Assembly: GCF_003403015.1 (NCBI RefSeq)
Contig: NZ_QURL01000003.1
Location: 248,001 to 312,000, forward strand
From: Fulvimarina endophytica
GTDB lineage: Bacteria; Pseudomonadota; Alphaproteobacteria; Rhizobiales; Rhizobiaceae
Length of the DNA: 64,000 bases
Reading direction: 5' to 3'
The translations under genes were made by a program, and so were the position numbers. Numbering within the stretch: the first letter of the stretch is position 1; every line of letters begins with the position of its first letter. Below, piece by piece: positions 38,192 to 48,377 of the stretch. Below the pieces are notes generated by a model. It was given only the letters and a program-made list of their open reading frames with translations. It was not told where the DNA came from and ran no database searches.

Positions 38192-38497
38192 ATGGCTGGC
38201 GCCGCCATCGACAGGCAGACCAAGGTGAAGCCCAGGACGGAGCGGCCGAAGCTCTACAAGGTGCTTCTTCTCAACGACGACTACACCCCGCGCGAATTCG
38301 TGGTTCTGGTGCTGCGCTCGGTCTTTCGCCTCTCCGACAGCGAGGGCGAGGTGGTGATGATGACGGCGCACCAGAAGGGCTCCTGCGTCGTCTCCGTCTA
38401 TCCGCGCGACGTCGCCGAGACCAAGGCGACCGAGGCGACGGATCTTGCCCGCGAACACGGCTATCCGCTTCTGTTCTCGACCGAACCGGAAGAATAG
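38192..38497 (+). CDS. clpS: ATP-dependent Clp protease adaptor ClpS
   Basis: The 101-residue adaptor delivers N-end-rule substrates to ClpAP. The core is KLYKVLLLNDDYTPREFVVL with the acidic NDDYTP loop, AHQKGSCVVSVYPRDVAETK and the C-terminal HGYPLLFSTEPEE. It has a short N-terminal tail (about 25 residues), like the shorter ClpS2-type of alphaproteobacteria. GGAGG precedes the ATG at 38192. It is convergent with moeA. Confidence 0.95.
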   Translation: MAGAAIDRQTKVKPRTERPKLYKVLLLNDDYTPREFVVLVLRSVFRLSDSEGEVVMMTAHQKGSCVVSVYPRDVAETKATEATDLAREHGYPLLFSTEPEE

Positions 38498-38514
38498 CGC
38501 TTCCGGACCTTAAT

Positions 38515-38532
38515 CCGAAAACCGGGGTCCAT
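38515..38532. repeat. short sequence shared in inverse orientation with the palindromic element at 51533-51578
   Basis: CCGAAAACCGGGGTCCAT here differs by one inserted G from the reverse complement of bases 51549-51565. It lies between clpS and moeA. Flanking AAACCGG (38519-38525) and CCGGTTT (38536-38542) can form a weak hairpin. Confidence 0.45.
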
Positions 38533-38567
38533 GAGCCGGTTTGGCTTTGGGCTGATGCTGCGGACGT

Positions 38568-39784
38568 CTACCCGTCGAGGCCCAGAGGCACGTAAAGGCA
38601 GGGATCTCCGGCTTTGGCCGCCGGCGCGTCAACGGGGCGCATCAGAAGCCCGTCCGCGCGCGCATAGACCGAGAGCAGCGAGGAATCCTGCTTGCCGAGG
38701 GGCAGAAGACGCGGGCGTCCCGCCTCGTCCTCGCCCTCGAAGACGGCGCGCACGAAATTTGCGCGCGCACCGTTCGCCGGCATGTCCGCGCGAAGAACGC
38801 CCTCGCGCGTGAAGGGCCGGTCGGCGAGCCCTGCGAGCCGGCGCACCAGGGGGGCGAGGAAGAGGGTCGCGGCGACCAGCGAGGAGGCCGGATTGCCCGG
38901 CAGGCCGGCGATCCGCATCGCTCCCTTGCGCCCGGCCATGAAAGGCTTTCCCGGCCGCATCGCGACCTTCCAGAAATCGAGTTCGACGCCCCGGTCCGCG
39001 AACACCTTTCCGACGAGATCATGGTCGCCGACCGAGGCCCCGCCGATGGTCACGAAAACGTCCGCGCCCGCCTCGTATGCCTCGTCGAAGCGGGCCGCGA
39101 TCGCGCTTTCGTCGTCGGGTGCGATGCCGCAATCGAGAACCTCGCCGCCGTTCTCCTCGACGAGGGCTGCGATGCCGAACGTGTTGGAGGCGACGATCTG
39201 GTGGGGTCCGAGGGCGTCGCCCGGAAGGACGAGTTCGTCGCCGGTGGCAAGGATCGCGATGCGCGGGCGAGCGAGAACCTGAAGATCGGGATAGCCGCCG
39301 CTCGCCGCGAGCGCGACGGCGCCGCTGGTCAGGCGCGTTCCGGCCCGCATCAGGATCGCGCCTTCCGCAAAATCGATGCCGGCGCGCCGGATATGGGCGG
39401 CGGGAGCCGGGCTCTCGGTAACGCGAATGCGGCCTTCGCCGGCAGGCTCGGTGTCCTCCTGAATGAGGATCGCGTCGGCCCCTGCGGGAAGGGGGGCGCC
39501 GGTGAAGATGCGCAGCGCCTCGCCTTCCCCGACCGAACCCTCCCAGCCATGTCCGGCCGCCGCCTCGCCGAGAACCGCGAGGATGGAGCCCGTGGCCGCG
39601 TCGGCGGCGCGAACGGCATAGCCGTCCATGGCGGAGGCATCGAAACCGGGCTGGCTGCGGCGGGCGGCGAGATCGACGGCGAGAACGCGTCCGCGAGAGG
39701 CCCGCAGGGGTACGCTTTCGGTGCGCGAGACGGGACCTGCCCCTTCGAGAACGCGGCGGCGGGCCTCTTCGACGGGCAGAAGGC

Positions 39785-39788
<4 letters not shown>
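38568..39788 (-). CDS. moeA: molybdopterin molybdotransferase MoeA
   Basis: The 406-residue enzyme inserts molybdate into adenylylated molybdopterin. It shows [73 protein letters not shown] and [13 protein letters not shown], then [20 protein letters not shown]. It starts with GTG overlapping the moaC stop (GTGA), so it is the last gene of the ppiD-trpD-trpC-moaC-moeA operon. Confidence 0.95.
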
Positions 39789-40311
<523 letters not shown>

Positions 40312-40315
<4 letters not shown>

Positions 40316-41154
40316 GCCGGCAGATCCGGCCGCTTTTCGCCGAGAAGCACGCGGGTCGCGGCCTCCACATCGCCCTGGCGCATGAGGCTTTCGCCGACGA
40401 GGAAGCAGCGGATGCCGCGATCGGCGAGGCGCAGGCAGTCGGCATAGGTGAAGATGCCGCTTTCGCCCACCATCACCCGGTCGTCCGGAACCATTTCCGA
40501 CAGGGTCTCTGCCGTCTCCAGCGCCACCTCGAAGGTCCTGAGATTGCGGTTGTTGATGCCGATGAGCGGCGATTTGAGCTTCAGGGCGCGTTCGGTCTCG
40601 GCCGCATCGTGCACCTCGACGAGAACGTCCATGCCGTAGCTGATCGCGGCCTCTTCCACCGCGCTTGCGGTCGCGTCGTCGATCGCCGCCATGATGACGA
40701 GGATCGCGTCGGCGCCCCAGGCCCGGGCTTCGGCCACCTGGTAGGGATCGTAGATGAAGTCCTTGCGCAGGACCGGCAGGGCGGTCGCGGCACGCGCGGC
40801 CTTCAGGAAGTCCGGATGGCCCATGAAGCTCGGCTCGTCGGTGAGGACCGACAGGCAGGCCGCGCCCCCGCGCTCGTAGTCGCGGGCGATCTTGGGCGGG
40901 TCGAAGTCCTCGCGGATGACGCCCTTGGAGGGGCTCGCCTTCTTCACCTCGGCGATGAGCGCCATGTCGCCGGCGGCGATCTTCCGGCGGATCGCCTCCA
41001 GAAAGCCGCGCGGGGCGTCCGCCTTCGCGATCGCAGCTTCGAGAGCGGCAAGGCTCGTGCGCGCTTTCGCAGCCGCGATCTCCTCGCGCTTATAGGCCTC
41101 GATCCGCTCGAGGATGTCGGCCTCGGGCGGCGTTTCGCTCGAGTTTTCGCTCAT
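40312..41154 (-). CDS. trpC: indole-3-glycerol-phosphate synthase
   Basis: TrpC closes the indole ring in tryptophan synthesis. The 280-residue (beta/alpha)8 barrel has [75 protein letters not shown], and [20 protein letters not shown]. The ATG at 41154 overlaps the trpD stop (ATGA). The frame is open upstream, but this start is the family one. Confidence 0.97.
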
Positions 41155-42182
41155 TGGCCGTTCCTTCCGAGGCGCTGGGTGACGTCGGCAAGCCGTTGCA
41201 GCGCGGCCTTCGCGCGGCCTTCGTCGATGGAGGCCTGCGCCATCGCGACGCCGTCCTGAAGGGTAGCGGCCTTGCCGGAGACGACGAGCGCGCCGCCGGA
41301 ATTGAGGCACACGATGTCGCGATAGGCGCCGGGCTCCCCGTCGAGGAGAGCGGACAGGCGACGGGCGTTGTCGGCCGCCTCGCCGCCGGCAAGGTCCGCG
41401 AGCGTCGCGCGCGACAGGCCCACTTCCTCCGGCGTGACGGTGAAGGTGCGGATCTCGCCGTTCTTGAGTTCGGCGACCCGGGTCTCGCCCGTCACGGTCA
41501 TCTCGTCGAGACCGTCGCCATGGACGACCCAGGCCGCTTCCGTATCGAGTTCGCGCAGGGTCTCGGCCATCGGCTCGATCCATTCGGGGCCGAAGACGCC
41601 GATGAGGAGGCGCGTGACCCCCGCCGGATTGGTCATGGGCCCGAGGATGTTGAACATCGTGCGCGTGCCGAGTTCCTTGCGCGACGGGCCCACATGGCGC
41701 ATGGCCGCGTGATGGTTCGGCGCGAAGAGGAAGGCGAGGCCCGCCTCCCGGATGACGCCGGAGAGCTGGTCGGGCCTCAGATCGATGTCGACGCCGAGGG
41801 CCGCGAGGACGTCGGCCGCGCCCGAACGCGAGGACAGGGCGCGGTTGCCGTGCTTTGCCACCGGCACGCCGCATCCGGCGATGACGAAGGCGGAGGCGCT
41901 GGAGATGTTGACGGTTCCGGCATTGTCGCCGCCGGTGCCGACGATGTCGACCGTGCCGGCGGGGGCTTCGACGCGGGTCATGTTGGCGCGCATGGCCGAG
42001 ACCGCGCCAGCGATCTCGGCGACGCTCTCGCCGCGCACCCTGAGCGCCATCAGGAGACCGCCGATCTGGGCCGGCGTCGCCTCGCCCGACATCAGGATGG
42101 AGAAGGCGTCCTCGGCCTCGGCGCGCGTCAGGGCCTCGCCATTCGCGACCTTGGCGAGATGGGGCTTGATGCGATCGCTCAT
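41151..42182 (-). CDS. trpD: anthranilate phosphoribosyltransferase
   Basis: TrpD attaches phosphoribose from PRPP to anthranilate. The 343-residue enzyme has the family's [20 protein letters not shown] phosphate-binding motif, [40 protein letters not shown] and [20 protein letters not shown]. It is coupled by ATGA overlaps to the ppiD-like gene before it and trpC after it. Confidence 0.97.
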   Translation of the reverse strand: MSDRIKPHLAKVANGEALTRAEAEDAFSILMSGEATPAQIGGLLMALRVRGESVAEIAGAVSAMRANMTRVEAPAGTVDIVGTGGDNAGTVNISSASAFVIAGCGVPVAKHGNRALSSRSGAADVLAALGVDIDLRPDQLSGVIREAGLAFLFAPNHHAAMRHVGPSRKELGTRTMFNILGPMTNPAGVTRLLIGVFGPEWIEPMAETLRELDTEAAWVVHGDGLDEMTVTGETRVAELKNGEIRTFTVTPEEVGLSRATLADLAGGEAADNARRLSALLDGEPGAYRDIVCLNSGGALVVSGKAATLQDGVAMAQASIDEGRAKAALQRLADVTQRLGRNGQ

Positions 42183-44068
42183 CGGATGAGGCTCTTGGCG
42201 TTCTCGATCCCGTTCGGATAGATCTGCAGCGGATAGTCCGAGCGCAGACGCGTCACATAGCTCGAGACGAGATCGTCGGTGAGCTGTCGTTCGACCTGGC
42301 CGATCTCGGTCTGGTTGACATTGTCGAGAGGCGAGGCCGGCGGTGCGATCTCGTCCACCTGGAGCACCACCTGTTCCAGAGCGCCGCGCCCCTTGGCGGC
42401 GGCGATGGTTCCCTTGCCGCCCGCGAACGCGGCCTGGCTCGCCTCTGCACCGATCTCGCCGGCCCCGCTCTGGCGCGTGATGGCGTTGGCGGTGGCGACG
42501 GTGAGGCCGTTCTCCTCGGCGATCGCCTGCAGGGACTTGCCGCCGCGCGCCTCGTTCGCCAGGGCCTCGGCACGGGCGATCACTTGTCTTTCGATCTCCG
42601 CCGCTGTCCAGTCGCCGAGGACTTGCTGGCGCACCTCGTCGAGGGTCCGATCGCGCGCCGGGGTGATGGCGGTGACGTCGAAGAAGAGCGTGCCGCTGCC
42701 GGCGGTCTGGATCGGGACGTTGTCGAAGCCGGGCTCGGTCTGGAAGGCTTCCGTCAGGAGTTCGCTCTCGCCGGAGATGCCGTCGATCGGCTGGCCGTCC
42801 GCGTCGCGCCCGCTTCTGTCCACCGCCTCGAAGGTCTCGACGGTGAGGCCGGCCTCGTCGGCGGCCTCCTGGAAGGTCGCACCGCCGGCGCGCGCGTCCT
42901 CATAGGTGCGGTAGGCGGTGTCGAGGGTCTGGGTCGCGCGGTCGAGCGCGAGGGCGCGGCGGATATCGCCCTCGACCTCCGAGAGCGGCTGGACGCTCGC
43001 CGGCTCGATTTCGCCGACGCGCAGGATGGTGGGGCCGAAGCGGCCGTCGACGACGCCGGAGGTCTCACCGCTCTGAAGCGAGAAGGCGGCTTCGGCAAGG
43101 GCCGGATCGGAGATGTCGGAGCGCGCGACGAGACCGAGGGAGACGTCGGCGGGGCTGCGCCCTGCGCCGCGCACCACGTTCTCGAAGGTCGCGCCGTTCT
43201 GGAGCTTCTGCGCGGCCTCCTCTGCGGCGGCGGCGTCCGGGAAGACGATCTGGTCGATCTCGCGCCGCTCGGGCTGGCCGTAGCGGCTCTGGAACTGCTC
43301 GTAATCGGCCGCGATTTCCTCCTCGGTGATCGCGCTCTCGTCGGCGATCGCCTCGGGGGTCAGGCGCGCGACCTGAAGGCCGCGCAGTTCCGGCGCGCCG
43401 TAATTCTCCTTGTTCTCCTCGAAATAGGCGGCGAGTTGCTCCTCGCTCGGCGCGGGCTCCTCAGGAAGCGCGGCGGGGCCGACCGAGACGTAGCTGACAT
43501 TGCGGCGCTCGCCGTTGAAGAGGCCGAGGGCCTGCTCGTAGGCCTCCGGCACCGCGATGCCGTTGGTCACGGCATCGACGATCTGCGTGCGCATCGCCGC
43601 GTCTTCCTGGAAGGCAATGTAATCGGCTTCGCGAAGGCCGATCTGGTTGAGAAGGTTCGCGAACTGGGCGCGCGAGAAATTGCCGGAGGCGTCCTGGAAG
43701 CTCGGGTCCTCGGAAATCAGCCGGGCGAGACGCTGGTCGGAGAGGCCGAGGCCGAGGGCGCGCGCCTGCTCGGTGAGGATCGCGCCGGAAATGAGCTGGC
43801 TGAGGACGGCCTGGTCGATGCCGAAGGCCGCGCTTTCCTCGGGCGTGAGGTTGCGGCCGAGCTGGCGGCTGATGCCGGACGAGGCCTGCCGGTAGGCCAG
43901 CGCGTATTCGGTGAGCGGCACTTCCGTCTCGCCGACGCTGAGGACCGAGGTCTGGTTGCCGGCGCGGAAGACGTCGCCGATGCCCCAGACGGCGAAACTG
44001 ACCACGAGGAGGATCAGCAGGATCTTGGCGGTCCAGCCGGTCGTCGCGTTGCGGAGCGTGTTGAGCAT
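42179..44068 (-). CDS. peptidyl-prolyl isomerase, PpiD/SurA N-terminal type
   Basis: The 629-residue periplasmic foldase is anchored by one N-terminal membrane segment ([20 protein letters not shown]). It has the SurA-N-like helical region ([20 protein letters not shown]), a parvulin domain around residues 240-360 ([40 protein letters not shown]), and a C-terminal domain. It helps fold exported and outer-membrane proteins. It leads the operon with trpD, trpC, moaC and moeA and has a good promoter upstream. Confidence 0.9.
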   Translation of the reverse strand: MLNTLRNATTGWTAKILLILLVVSFAVWGIGDVFRAGNQTSVLSVGETEVPLTEYALAYRQASSGISRQLGRNLTPEESAAFGIDQAVLSQLISGAILTEQARALGLGLSDQRLARLISEDPSFQDASGNFSRAQFANLLNQIGLREADYIAFQEDAAMRTQIVDAVTNGIAVPEAYEQALGLFNGERRNVSYVSVGPAALPEEPAPSEEQLAAYFEENKENYGAPELRGLQVARLTPEAIADESAITEEEIAADYEQFQSRYGQPERREIDQIVFPDAAAAEEAAQKLQNGATFENVVRGAGRSPADVSLGLVARSDISDPALAEAAFSLQSGETSGVVDGRFGPTILRVGEIEPASVQPLSEVEGDIRRALALDRATQTLDTAYRTYEDARAGGATFQEAADEAGLTVETFEAVDRSGRDADGQPIDGISGESELLTEAFQTEPGFDNVPIQTAGSGTLFFDVTAITPARDRTLDEVRQQVLGDWTAAEIERQVIARAEALANEARGGKSLQAIAEENGLTVATANAITRQSGAGEIGAEASQAAFAGGKGTIAAAKGRGALEQVVLQVDEIAPPASPLDNVNQTEIGQVERQLTDDLVSSYVTRLRSDYPLQIYPNGIENAKSLIR

Positions 44069-44116
44069 GACAGTCCCTTGTGGTCGTTCGGCGAAGGCCG
44101 CGCGGCGCGCGGCATA

Positions 44117-44145
44117 CTCATAGGAAAGGGGCCGAAGCGGTGCAA
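44117..44145 (-). promoter_or_regulatory. promoter for the ppiD-trpDC-moaC-moeA operon
   Basis: On the minus strand TTGCAC (44145-44140), a 17-nt spacer and TATGAG (44122-44117) lie about 50 nt upstream of the ppiD-like start codon. Confidence 0.6.
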
Positions 44146-44160
44146 GCCGGCAGCTTCCGA

Positions 44161-44189
44161 TTGATTTCGCCCGGTCATGGGATTAGGTC
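44161..44189 (+). promoter_or_regulatory. promoter for tpiA
   Basis: TTGATT (44161-44166), a 17-nt spacer and TAGGTC (44184-44189) lie 45 nt before the tpiA start codon, divergent from the ppiD promoter. Confidence 0.6.
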
Positions 44190-44233
44190 GGATCGTCAGG
44201 ACGCGGGAGTTCTTCGCGCATCAGGAGGATAGT

Positions 44234-45043
44234 ATGACGACGCCATTGATCGCTGGAAACTGGAAGATGAACGGCATGCTGCGCTCCCTGACGGAACTGA
44301 AGGGGATCGCCGACGCGGTCAAGGACGGACGCACCGAAGGTTGCGAGATCGTGATCTGTCCCCCCGCCACCATGCTCTCGGCGAGCCGGGGCATCCTTCA
44401 CAACGTGGCGAAGGTGGGCGGCCAGGACTGCCATTCCGAGGCGAAGGGCGCCCATACCGGCGACATCGCCGCCGAGATGCTGAAGGATGTGGGCGCGAGC
44501 TTCGTCATCGTCGGCCATTCGGAACGCCGGGCCGATCACGCCGAGAGCGACGAGATCGTGAAGGCCAAGGTGAACGCCGCCTGGCGGGCCGGTCTCGTGC
44601 CGATCCTGTGCATCGGCGAGACGCAAGGCGAGCGCGACGAGGGCAAGACGCTGGATCGCCTCGGCGAACAGCTGGCCGGCTGCGTGCCGAGCGGCGCGCG
44701 CGGAGACAGGCTCGTCGTCGCCTATGAGCCGATCTGGGCGATCGGCACCGGGCGCACGCCGTCGAGCGGGGAGGTGGCCGAGGCCCATGCCTTCATCCGC
44801 AAGACCCTGACCGACCGGTTCGGCCGCGAGACCGGCGAGGCGATCCGGCTGCTCTACGGCGGCTCGGTCAATCCCGGCAATGCGCTGGAGCTCCTCCATA
44901 TCGACAATGTGGACGGCGCGCTGGTGGGCGGGGCGAGTTTGAAAGCGGCCGATTTCATCGCCATCTGCGAGCATGCGGCGCGCCCCGACGGACGCGACCC
45001 GTTCGAACCGGATTTCTCCGATCTCGAAATCGGCTTGGAATGA
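44234..45043 (+). CDS. tpiA: triose-phosphate isomerase
   Basis: TpiA interconverts dihydroxyacetone phosphate and glyceraldehyde 3-phosphate. The 269-residue barrel has the catalytic Lys11 in IAGNWKMNG, the electrophile His in [10 protein letters not shown], the base Glu in [17 protein letters not shown], and the phosphate-binding [12 protein letters not shown]. The C terminus is about 15 residues longer than usual ([20 protein letters not shown]). AGGAGG lies ahead of the ATG at 44234. secG follows on the same strand. Confidence 0.97.
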   Translation: MTTPLIAGNWKMNGMLRSLTELKGIADAVKDGRTEGCEIVICPPATMLSASRGILHNVAKVGGQDCHSEAKGAHTGDIAAEMLKDVGASFVIVGHSERRADHAESDEIVKAKVNAAWRAGLVPILCIGETQGERDEGKTLDRLGEQLAGCVPSGARGDRLVVAYEPIWAIGTGRTPSSGEVAEAHAFIRKTLTDRFGRETGEAIRLLYGGSVNPGNALELLHIDNVDGALVGGASLKAADFIAICEHAARPDGRDPFEPDFSDLEIGLE

Positions 45044-45134
45044 CAGGCCGCTTTCTGTAGAAGGCGCGCAATCCGACCTAAGAAAAAGAGCGTTCGCCGC
45101 TCATAACAGACCCATCGCGCGTCCTGGAACACTC

Positions 45135-45965
45135 ATGGAAACCATTCTCATCGTCATCCACCTGGTGATCGTCATCGCCCTCGTCGTGGTGGTGCTGCTC
45201 CAGCGCTCCGAAGGCGGCGCGCTCGGAATCGGCGGCGGTGGCGGCGGCATGATGTCGGCGCGCGGCGCCGCCAACGCCCTGACCAAGACGACGGGAATCC
45301 TCGCCGCCGGCTTCTTTCTCACCTCGCTGACGCTCGGCATCCTCGCCCGTTACGGCGCGCAGCCGGGCGACATTCTCGATCAGCTCCCCTCCGGCCAGGG
45401 CAACCAGCAGACCGAGGGCGGCAGCCTGCTCGACCAACTCGGCGGGCTTCCGGGCGGCGAGAGCGAAACCGCTCCTGCGGCCGGCACGGACGGCGCGGCG
45501 GCACCGACAGCCCCGGCGGACGGCGAGACCGCCTCGCCCTCGCTCATTCCCGATACGGGCAGCGCGGCCGATACGGGAACCGAGGCTCCGGAGGCCGGCG
45601 CGCCGGCGAGCGAGACGCCATCGGCCCCGGCCGGCACCGGCGATGCGGCCACCCAAGGCGAGCCGGCAGGTGCGGTCGAGACCGGCACCGGCACCGGCAC
45701 CGGCGATGCGCAGGGCGCGACCAACGGAGCCGCGAACGACGGGGCGGCGACCGGCCAGATCCCGGCCAATCCGGGCGAGAGCGCGCCGAACGCCGCCGAC
45801 AGCACCTTCATCCCCCCGGTGGAGAGCCCGTCCGCCGTGGAGCAGGCGCCCGATGCGCCGCTCTCCGGAGAGGCGAGCGGCGATGCCGGGGCCTCGGACG
45901 GTGCGGGTTCCACCTCCGGGACCGGAGATGCCCAGGCTCCGAACGGCGGATCGAACGCCCAGTAA
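45135..45965 (+). CDS. secG: protein translocase subunit SecG with long low-complexity C terminus
   Basis: SecG is the small SecYEG subunit. The SecG domain occupies the first 85 residues: METILIVIHLVIVIALVVVV, LLQRSEGGALGIGGGGGG and a second membrane segment TGILAAGFFLTSLTLGILAR. Beyond this the protein continues for about 190 residues rich in Ala, Gly, Thr, Pro, Asp and Glu (for example TGTGTGTGDAQGATNGAAND). Typical SecG proteins have 75-150 residues, so 276 is long. The tail stays in frame and lacks Arg and Lys, which suggests a real, disordered, acidic extension. Confidence 0.93.
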   Translation: METILIVIHLVIVIALVVVVLLQRSEGGALGIGGGGGGMMSARGAANALTKTTGILAAGFFLTSLTLGILARYGAQPGDILDQLPSGQGNQQTEGGSLLDQLGGLPGGESETAPAAGTDGAAAPTAPADGETASPSLIPDTGSAADTGTEAPEAGAPASETPSAPAGTGDAATQGEPAGAVETGTGTGTGDAQGATNGAANDGAATGQIPANPGESAPNAADSTFIPPVESPSAVEQAPDAPLSGEASGDAGASDGAGSTSGTGDAQAPNGGSNAQ

Positions 45966-46008
45966 TCGCCCAGTCATCGAAGGTGCGTCCGCAAGGTGCC
46001 GGCACGGC

Positions 46009-46037
46009 TTGACGGGCCGGACCATGCGGACTATAGC
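46009..46037 (+). promoter_or_regulatory. strong promoter for rpmB
   Basis: TTGACG (46009-46014), a 17-nt spacer and TATAGC (46032-46037) form a near-consensus sigma-70 promoter 99 nt before the rpmB start. Confidence 0.7.
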
Positions 46038-46135
46038 CAACCCCAATTTCCGATCATGCCTGCCCGCATGGATCGCGCCGGTTTCGGCGGCGCGAGGCGG
46101 ACAGGCGTTCAGCATATGAAGAGAAGGTGATCCTC

Positions 46136-46438
46136 ATGTCGCGCGTCTGCGAACTCACCGGCAAGGGCGTCATGTCCGGGAACAACGTGTCCCACGCCAA
46201 CAACAAGACCCGTCGCCGGTTCCTGCCCAATCTGTGCAGCGTCACGCTGATCTCCGACGCTCTCGGCCAGCGCTACCGCCTGCGGGTCTCGGCCCATGCC
46301 CTGCGCTCGGTCGAGCATCGCGGCGGCCTCGACGCCTTCCTCCTGAAGGCCGGCGAGAACGAGCTGTCCCAGCGCGCCCGTCTCCTGAAGCGTCAGATCA
46401 CCAAGAAGCTCGCCGAGACGACCGAAGCGGCTGCCTGA
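46136..46438 (+). CDS. rpmB: 50S ribosomal protein L28
   Basis: The 100-residue L28 starts [20 protein letters not shown], then [20 protein letters not shown] and a basic C terminus ([19 protein letters not shown]). This is the longer alphaproteobacterial form. An in-frame Met three codons upstream (46127) is less likely. AAGGTGA lies 7-8 nt before the ATG at 46136. It has its own promoter and terminator. Confidence 0.97.
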   Translation: MSRVCELTGKGVMSGNNVSHANNKTRRRFLPNLCSVTLISDALGQRYRLRVSAHALRSVEHRGGLDAFLLKAGENELSQRARLLKRQITKKLAETTEAAA

Positions 46439-46468
46439 AACGCCCGACGTTTCATCGAATGATTTGCG

Positions 46469-46502
46469 AACGCCGCTGCGGACCTTTCCGCCGCGGCGTT
46501 TT
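46469..46502 (+). terminator. rho-independent terminator after rpmB
   Basis: AACGCCGC-T-GCGG pairs with CCGC-C-GCGGCGTT with one mismatch, around a short ACCTTT-type loop, ending in TTTT. Confidence 0.85.
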
Positions 46503-46624
46503 CGTGCGTTTCATACCCATCCGATGCCCATGCCGGATATAATCCCCTGCGCCGTCTCCCCCATGCCCCATTGGCCAAGCGGACATCGGGCGGGTCCGCC
46601 GGCTCCTTGATCGAGGCTCGATCC

Positions 46625-47308
46625 ATGACGTTCCTGAAGACCCACTGGTTCGCCGTCCTCGCGATGGCCCTCATCGTCCTGTCCGCCAATGTCGCGGTCC
46701 AGTATCCGATGTTCGTCACGATCGGCTCGCTCGATCTCGCCGACATCCTCACCTATGGCGCCTTCGTCTATCCCTTCGCCTTCCTCGTCACCGACATCAC
46801 CAACCGGCTCTACGGGCCGGCGGTGGCGCGGCGCGTGGTCTATGCGGGGTTTGCGACGGCGGTCGCCTGCTCGCTGATCGTGCCGGTGCTCCTCTTCAAG
46901 GCCGGGCTCGTGCCCTATTCGACGGGCGGGGCGCGCATCGCCCGCATCGCGATCGCCTCGGGGCTGGCCTTCCTCGTCGCCCAGCTTCTCGACATCTTCG
47001 TCTTCAACCGGCTGCGCCAGGATCGCTGGTGGCGTGCGCCCGCCGCCTCCTCGCTCTCTGGATCGGTGGTCGACACGGTGATCTTCTTCGGCATCGCCTT
47101 CGCGCCGGTCTTCGCCTTGATCGGCCCGAATGACGCCTATGCCCTGGAAAGTGCGCCGCTCTTCGGCGTTCTTTCGAGCGAGGCGCCGCGCTGGGTCTCC
47201 TGGGCACTCGGCGATCTGTCGCTCAAGCTCGCGATCGCAGCCTTCGCGCTGGTGCCCTACCGGATCATCATCGGCCAGCTCCTGCCGCCCCGGCAGATCT
47301 CCGCCTGA
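46625..47308 (+). CDS. VUT-family transporter, probable queuosine-precursor transporter
   Basis: The 227-residue inner-membrane protein has about six membrane segments. It shows the VUT/YhhQ family stretches ADILTYGAFVYPFAFLVTDI, TNRLYGPAVARRVVYAGF, FLVAQLLDIFVFNRLRQDRW and SLSGSVVDTVIFFGIAFAP. YhhQ of E. coli imports the queuine precursors preQ0/preQ1 for tRNA modification. The ATG at 46625 gives the family N terminus. I looked upstream for a preQ1 riboswitch and saw none. Confidence 0.88.
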   Translation: MTFLKTHWFAVLAMALIVLSANVAVQYPMFVTIGSLDLADILTYGAFVYPFAFLVTDITNRLYGPAVARRVVYAGFATAVACSLIVPVLLFKAGLVPYSTGGARIARIAIASGLAFLVAQLLDIFVFNRLRQDRWWRAPAASSLSGSVVDTVIFFGIAFAPVFALIGPNDAYALESAPLFGVLSSEAPRWVSWALGDLSLKLAIAAFALVPYRIIIGQLLPPRQISA

Positions 47309-47332
47309 GCCGGCCCCGGCCTTGATCGGGTT

Positions 47333-48355
47333 TCAGCGCCGATCGTCTTCCAGCACGAATTCCAGAAGGAGATTGCGTTGGAGGAAGGAGTGGTTGTCGT
47401 CCGAGATCAGGGTGAGGCGGGTCGCGCCCGAGGCATCGCTCCAGACGGCGAGCCCTTCCAGATTGTCGATCTCCTGGCCGAGATCGGCCTCGAAGATCAC
47501 CGGTCCGTCGACGAGCGCGCCCCGCGTGATGTCGCCGCCCGCGATGCGGCGGATGCGGGTGCCGAGCCCGCCGAAGAACCCCTCATAGCGCCGTTCCAGA
47601 ACCAGAAGATCGCCGCCGGGCAGGAAATCGGCGTCGCTTGCCTGCCAGCGCTCGTCCTTGCGCAGCTTGAAGACGCCCTGCTGCGGGCCATCGAGAATGC
47701 CGGCGAAGAGATTGCCCGCCTCGTCGATCGAGCCTTCGGCGATGGTGACGACCGCCCCTTCGAGCGGCGAGGCCTCGGGCGAGACGGCGAGGGCTTCGAG
47801 CCCCTTGTTGATCCGCAGTTCGCGCAAGGGCACCGGCTGGTCGAGGGTTTCGGGAACACTGGCGAAGGGGCGCGGGAAGCCGCGATAGGCAAGGATGCGG
47901 GGCCGGCGCTCGAAGGAGACGAGGATCTCGTCCGCGCCCCGCCGCGCGAGCCCTTCGGCATCCGCATCGGTTTTGCCGTCGAGCGGCACGCCGCCCGCCC
48001 CGAGCATCGGCGCGCTCTCCGCCTCCTCGAGACCCGTCGGCACGCCGTTCTCGTCGCGGGCGATCCGCCCCGAGAGCCAGCGCCCGTCGTCGCTGACGGC
48101 GAGAAAGTCCCGCCCGTCATGTCTGAGAACGAGGCCGGAGAGCCCGCCCACGGAGGCGCCGCGGGCCGTGAAGGAGAAGCCGCCGACAAAGCGCAGGGCG
48201 CCGAAGCGCGTATCCTTGCTGCCCTTGTCGAAGGCGGCGATCGGCTGGGCTGTGATCGTGACCGGCAGGACACCCGTCGCACCGCCTTCCGCCGTGCCGG
48301 CGAGGAGACAGGCGAGAAGCGGGGCTGCAAGGCGCAGGGAGGGGCGAACGGGCAT
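47333..48355 (-). CDS. exported phytase-like esterase (COG4246-type)
   Basis: The 340-residue protein has a signal peptide (RLAAPLLACLLAGTAEGGA) and the esterase-like/phytase beta-propeller pattern: FGALRFVGGFSFTARGASVG, GLSGLVLRHDGRDFLAVSDD, DADAEGLARRGADEILVSFE, INKGLEALAVSPEA and DNLEGLAVWSDASGATRLTL, ending LISDDNHSFLQRNLLLEF. The enzymatic substrate is unknown. It follows cobT by 22 nt on the same strand, and this cobT-linked placement is common in Rhizobiales. Confidence 0.85.
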   Translation of the reverse strand: MPVRPSLRLAAPLLACLLAGTAEGGATGVLPVTITAQPIAAFDKGSKDTRFGALRFVGGFSFTARGASVGGLSGLVLRHDGRDFLAVSDDGRWLSGRIARDENGVPTGLEEAESAPMLGAGGVPLDGKTDADAEGLARRGADEILVSFERRPRILAYRGFPRPFASVPETLDQPVPLRELRINKGLEALAVSPEASPLEGAVVTIAEGSIDEAGNLFAGILDGPQQGVFKLRKDERWQASDADFLPGGDLLVLERRYEGFFGGLGTRIRRIAGGDITRGALVDGPVIFEADLGQEIDNLEGLAVWSDASGATRLTLISDDNHSFLQRNLLLEFVLEDDRR

Positions 48356-48377
48356 CGGCGGGGCTCTTTGCGCGCCG

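Noticed and set aside
46503..46624. Possible preQ1 riboswitch before the VUT transporter
   Set aside because: No preQ1 class I, II or III consensus pieces could be recognised in the short gap.
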